From contig CACZHN010000085.1 in assembly GCA_902780985.1 (NCBI GenBank), positions 1 to 9,843 on the forward strand: 9,843 nucleotides of DNA, written 5' to 3'. Positions 7,538 to 9,843 of this stretch are shown one piece after another (within the stretch, counting starts at the first letter, position 1; every line of letters starts with the position of its first letter). A program made the position numbers and the translations under genes. This DNA comes from an uncultured Lachnospiraceae bacterium. Its GTDB lineage: Bacteria > Bacillota_A > Clostridia > Lachnospirales > Lachnospiraceae. Below the pieces are notes generated by a model. It saw only the letters and a program-made list of their open reading frames with translations. It did no database searches and was not told where the DNA came from.

Positions 7538-8073
7538 TAATCTTCGGCTTTCATATTTTTATATTTAACCCCCATTGAAATGAGGCTTTTTCTCATCTTC
7601 CGGACCTTATGGTCAGCGAATCTTCTTCCTATACAGTTTCCGATCATAATGACCTGTGCACCGGTTTTTACGGCTGCTTTTGCTGTTGCTCCCACGCATC
7701 CGCATTCATTCAGTCCGCATATAAGGATACGTTTATATCCCTGTTCCTTCATATGTTTACTGAAGTCTTTGGATGTATATGAGTTAGGAAGATTTTTCTC
7801 GAAACAGAGATCCGATACAATATTCACACCTTCGTAGATTTCCGTTCCTTCGGTTCCTTCTATGGAAAAGCCTACCAGCTTTCTCATAATAGGGTTATTG
7901 GGCAGGATATGCTTGATATATATTATATCGTAATCCTTTTCGACGCAATGGTTTATGAGTCCGTTTACATTTCCTACGAGAGTTTCCGTGTCATAGGAAA
8001 ACATAGTTTTTCGTTTGTCCCATAAGTAATCGTTCTGAAGATCGATCACAAGCAGCGCTTTTTTATCAGACAT
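7537..8073 (-). CDS. Isochorismatase-family cysteine hydrolase (second copy in operon)
   Basis: A 178-residue cytoplasmic alpha/beta hydrolase of the isochorismatase-like (cysteine hydrolase) superfamily. The catalytic triad can be placed: D11 in LLVIDLQND, K93 in FEKNLPNSY, and the nucleophile C126 in GLNECGCVGATAKAA, which aligns with the classic CV..TA motif. Relatives include nicotinamidases, N-carbamoylsarcosine amidases and many uncharacterised amide or ester hydrolases; the substrate cannot be assigned. Extra cysteines near the active site (C119, C124) are notable. The ATG has an AGGAGAAGG SD and lies inside the end of the HxlR gene (28-nt overlap); its stop codon overlaps the response regulator start. 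It is clearly divergent in sequence from the other hydrolase of the operon, so it is not a recent duplicate. Confidence 0.9.
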   Translation of the reverse strand: MSDKKALLVIDLQNDYLWDKRKTMFSYDTETLVGNVNGLINHCVEKDYDIIYIKHILPNNPIMRKLVGFSIEGTEGTEIYEGVNIVSDLCFEKNLPNSYTSKDFSKHMKEQGYKRILICGLNECGCVGATAKAAVKTGAQVIMIGNCIGRRFADHKVRKMRKSLISMGVKYKNMKAED

Positions 8074-8486
8074 AGTGCCTTCTCCTCATCTATTTCTTCA
8101 TTCTGCAGTATTCGTACATCTTCTTCCGTAAGAATTTCTTTTTGAATAAGAGATTGGATATTGCCTTTTTCCAGCATATAATCCACACCGATCATCTGCA
8201 TGATGATTATGGCTTCGATCATAAGCCGGCCTCTTCTTTCCGTAAGGAAGTATTCCACCCTGAGGGGATATCCCTCGTAGGTTTTCTTATCTACAAGTCC
8301 GAACTGCATGAGCTCTTTCAACTGTTCCAGAAGCATCTTCTGTGTTATGCCTTCTATCTCCCGTTCCAGTTCGGAAAGCCCCTTAGGGCCATCCTTTAAC
8401 TGGTACAGTATAATGGTCTTCCACTTACCTTTTATGATGTCATGAACAATCTCCAGCGGACATGTATAGTCATCCCTTATTTTCAT
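8046..8486 (-). CDS. HxlR-family winged-helix transcriptional regulator
   Basis: A 146-residue DNA-binding protein. The N-terminal part shows the HxlR signature: a cysteine-proline pair (C9-P10), a helix leading to GKWKTIILYQLKDGPKGLSELEREIEGITQKMLLEQLKEL (winged helix, about residues 19-60), then the wing GLVDKKTYEGYPLRVEYFLTERRGRLM. In relatives such as YodB and HypR the equivalent N-terminal cysteine senses electrophiles or disulfide stress, so C9 is a candidate sensor residue. The C-terminal extension beyond about residue 110, ending in an acidic and then basic stretch with two cysteines, makes it longer than the usual 100-120 residues. The start ATG has a GGAG SD ten bases upstream and overlaps the preceding hydrolase by 17 nt. 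The likely role is to control its own operon, possibly through the repeat cluster at 9011-9044. Confidence 0.92.
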   Translation of the reverse strand: MKIRDDYTCPLEIVHDIIKGKWKTIILYQLKDGPKGLSELEREIEGITQKMLLEQLKELMQFGLVDKKTYEGYPLRVEYFLTERRGRLMIEAIIIMQMIGVDYMLEKGNIQSLIQKEILTEEDVRILQNEEIDEEKALCLIKKRCL

Positions 8487-8994
8487 ATAGATAATTCTCC
8501 GATTTTACAAGCTTTGCAAATCCGTCTCCCAGAGCTGCCATATATACATCATGAACAGTCTCTGCATCAATCTTTCTTCCATTATGCTTTAAAGACATTG
8601 TTGTACAGGCATCTTCCACCACGGTAACCTCATATCCGTAATCCTGGCAGGCTCTGACTGTAGTATCCACGCACATATGGGACATCATGCCGGCTACCGT
8701 AAGATGGGTTATTCCCTGTTCTTCAAGATACTCATGAAGATCCGTTCCCAGAAATGAACTTGGATAATCTTTACGTACTATCTTCTCTCCCTCAATAGGC
8801 TTTACAGAATTATGGATTCCGGCAAACATATTGAAGTTATGCTGTACATGTATAACCGGCATATTATGGGCTCTGAAGTAATTCAGTACTTTAGCCGCAC
8901 GCCTGGCAGTCACCATAGGTCTGTGCAGAAAAAGCGGTCCCGGTGTAAAGTAAATGTTCTGGATATCGATAAGTAATAATGCTTCTTTTTTCAT
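8470..8994 (-). CDS. Isochorismatase-family cysteine hydrolase (first gene of operon)
   Basis: A 174-residue cytoplasmic hydrolase of the isochorismatase-like superfamily. Catalytic residues: D10 in ALLLIDIQN, K75 in KIVRKDYPSSF, and nucleophile C108 in AGMMSHMCVDTTVRACQDYGY. The TPGPLFL and histidine-rich HVQHNF segments resemble the YcaC-like/cysteine hydrolase branch, but the substrate is not predictable. I place the start at ATG 8994-8992 because a perfect AGGAGGTG SD lies seven bases before it; a longer frame opening with GTG at 9051 would add 19 residues without an SD and would cover the repeat cluster. It is the first gene of the five-gene overlapping cassette, followed at once by the HxlR regulator. 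HxlR genes are often found next to small hydrolases or reductases that they control, which suits this arrangement. Confidence 0.92.
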   Translation of the reverse strand: MKKEALLLIDIQNIYFTPGPLFLHRPMVTARRAAKVLNYFRAHNMPVIHVQHNFNMFAGIHNSVKPIEGEKIVRKDYPSSFLGTDLHEYLEEQGITHLTVAGMMSHMCVDTTVRACQDYGYEVTVVEDACTTMSLKHNGRKIDAETVHDVYMAALGDGFAKLVKSENYLYENKG

Positions 8995-9010
8995 ATCATC
9001 CACCTCCTGA

Positions 9011-9044
9011 GGAAAATGTATCGCATTTCCCCGGAAATGGAAAT
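9011..9044 (-). promoter_or_regulatory. GGAAAT/CATTTCC repeat cluster, candidate operator of the hydrolase-HxlR operon
   Basis: In the gap before the first hydrolase there is a perfect inverted repeat CATTTCC-CC-GGAAATG (9024-9030 / 9033-9039), a tandem copy of GGAAAT (9039-9044) and a further near-copy GGAAAATG (9011-9018), all within 34 bases. The dyad is of the size bound by a winged-helix dimer, and an HxlR gene is second in the operon. A weak promoter-like pair (TTTCCA at 9038-9043 and TACATT at 9015-9020, 17-base spacing, minus strand) overlaps the cluster, but it would start transcription almost at the SD, so the real promoter may be elsewhere. The binding protein is inferred. Confidence 0.35.
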
Positions 9045-9064
9045 TACCCACTTTTTTGTGGGTA
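9045..9064 (-). terminator. Small hairpin after the methyltransferase gene, weak terminator candidate
   Basis: A perfect 7-bp stem (TACCCAC / GTGGGTA) closes a six-base A loop on the minus strand, starting four bases after the methyltransferase stop codon. It is followed by AATTTCC, not a T-run, so it is at best a weak or partial terminator; it might instead stabilise the mRNA end. Low confidence as a terminator, high that the inverted repeat exists. Confidence 0.35.
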
Positions 9065-9067
9065 TGA

Positions 9068-9808
9068 TCAACCCTTCGAAGCCTTTACTAAAAGGAAATC
9101 CGGTTTATGAAGATTATCACTGTAATCCGGATATTTAGCCAGAATCTCATCATCCGGATGAGGTTCAAGGACTCTCTCAATCTTAAATCCCGTTTCAACC
9201 AATGTATTTATAATAGTTGAGAACATTCTGTGATATCTCTTGATCCCGTCAATGAACCAATTGCATTCGGTTTCTTTCTCCACACAGTAGTTCTTAAGAT
9301 TAACATGGAGCTTTTCTCCGTTTTCGTCCATTGTCCATCTTTCTCCATATGTGTAACAAGTATTGATCGGATGCTCCTGTGAGTATATAAACAGACCACC
9401 CTCATTTAAATGTTCGTATATATTCTTTAAAACTCCCGAAAAGTCTTCTATATAGTGAAATGCAAGAGAACTTACGACTACATCGAATTTCTCCTTTATC
9501 TCACCGATATCTTCCATCGGCATATGAAGATATGTGATCTGTTGGTCGCTGTTCTCTGCTTTAGCTACCTCCAGCATCTTTTCGGAGATATCTATTCCCA
9601 AAACTTTTTCGGCTCCCATTCGTATATAATCCTTGCAGTGCTCGCCGAATCCGCATCCAAGGTCCAGAATCTTCTTTCCTTTAAGATCCGGAAGGAGTGA
9701 GTAAAGTGCCGGTATTTCGAATAAAGTATTGGCGTTTACTTCGCGCTCTCTGATCTTTTTATAACCCTCAAAAAATGTTTCGTTGTCAAATATGTTCTGC
9801 TTCGCCAC
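9068..9808 (-). CDS. Class I SAM-dependent methyltransferase
   Basis: A 246-residue cytoplasmic enzyme with the Rossmann-type methyltransferase core: motif I KKILDLGCGFGEH at about residues 45-57 binds the methionine part of SAM, VLGIDIS with acidic D73 binds the ribose, MPMEDI near 96-101 surrounds the adenine, and FDVVVSSLAFHYIEDF with the following LNEGGLFIYSQEHP forms motifs IV-VI. The C-terminal part (about 150-246), carrying many aromatic residues, probably shapes the acceptor site; it resembles the UbiE/methyltransferase-11 group of small-molecule methyltransferases. The acceptor is not known. The start is GTG at 9808-9806 with a GGAGGT SD seven bases before it; the next in-frame ATG is far inside the fold. 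A promoter would lie upstream, beyond the window. Whether it is cotranscribed with the hydrolase operon is unclear because of the hairpin at 9045-9064. Confidence 0.93.
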   Translation of the reverse strand: MAKQNIFDNETFFEGYKKIREREVNANTLFEIPALYSLLPDLKGKKILDLGCGFGEHCKDYIRMGAEKVLGIDISEKMLEVAKAENSDQQITYLHMPMEDIGEIKEKFDVVVSSLAFHYIEDFSGVLKNIYEHLNEGGLFIYSQEHPINTCYTYGERWTMDENGEKLHVNLKNYCVEKETECNWFIDGIKRYHRMFSTIINTLVETGFKIERVLEPHPDDEILAKYPDYSDNLHKPDFLLVKASKG

Positions 9809-9843
9809 GATAAATACCTCCGGGATGTCATTTCTTCTTTTTA

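Noticed and set aside
8995..9051. GTG at 9051 as the start of the first hydrolase gene
   Set aside because: It has no SD, adds 19 residues before the conserved fold start and spans the repeat cluster, while ATG 8994 has a perfect AGGAGGTG.

Overview
The window reads as part of a Firmicutes chromosome. Moderate-to-low GC, strong AGGAGG-type Shine-Dalgarno (SD) sites, lipoprotein signal peptides and the gene families present all suggest a gut or rumen Lachnospiraceae-type clostridium; this assignment is an inference from style, not from a marker gene. Every supported gene lies on the minus strand, so transcription runs from high to low coordinates. I see no tRNA, rRNA, CRISPR array, transposase or phage gene.

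In transcription order: a class I SAM-dependent methyltransferase (9068-9808) is followed by a 73-base gap holding a small hairpin and a symmetric GGAAAT/CATTTCC repeat cluster. Then comes a five-gene cassette in which every junction overlaps: isochorismatase-like cysteine hydrolase 1 (8470-8994), an HxlR-type regulator (8046-8486), isochorismatase-like hydrolase 2 (7537-8073), an OmpR-type response regulator (6839-7537) and its sensor histidine kinase (5464-6858). The overlaps are 17, 28, 1 and 20 nt, so translation is probably coupled throughout.

After the kinase sits a long hairpin followed by six T residues (5388-5441). It looks like an intrinsic terminator, but its 3' arm contains the SD of the next gene, so it may act as a conditional switch. 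Downstream are a lipoprotein-type esterase of the EsteraseD/BesA-IroE fold (3940-5385), an unrecognised lipoprotein (2548-3843) and a suppressor-of-fused (SUFU) domain protein (1472-2530), closed by a convincing terminator (1418-1455).

The last unit is an ABC exporter: a MacB/LolD-type ATPase (636-1307) and the N-terminal 200 residues of an FtsX-like permease cut by the window edge (1-602). A dyad (1396-1413) lies upstream of it in the presumed promoter region.

A reasonable picture is an envelope- or chemical-stress locus: two sensory inputs (HxlR, possibly through a conserved cysteine, and a membrane kinase) sit in one transcript with two small-molecule hydrolases, next to surface-anchored proteins and an exporter. 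The link between these blocks is inferred from gene order only; no single known system explains the whole set.
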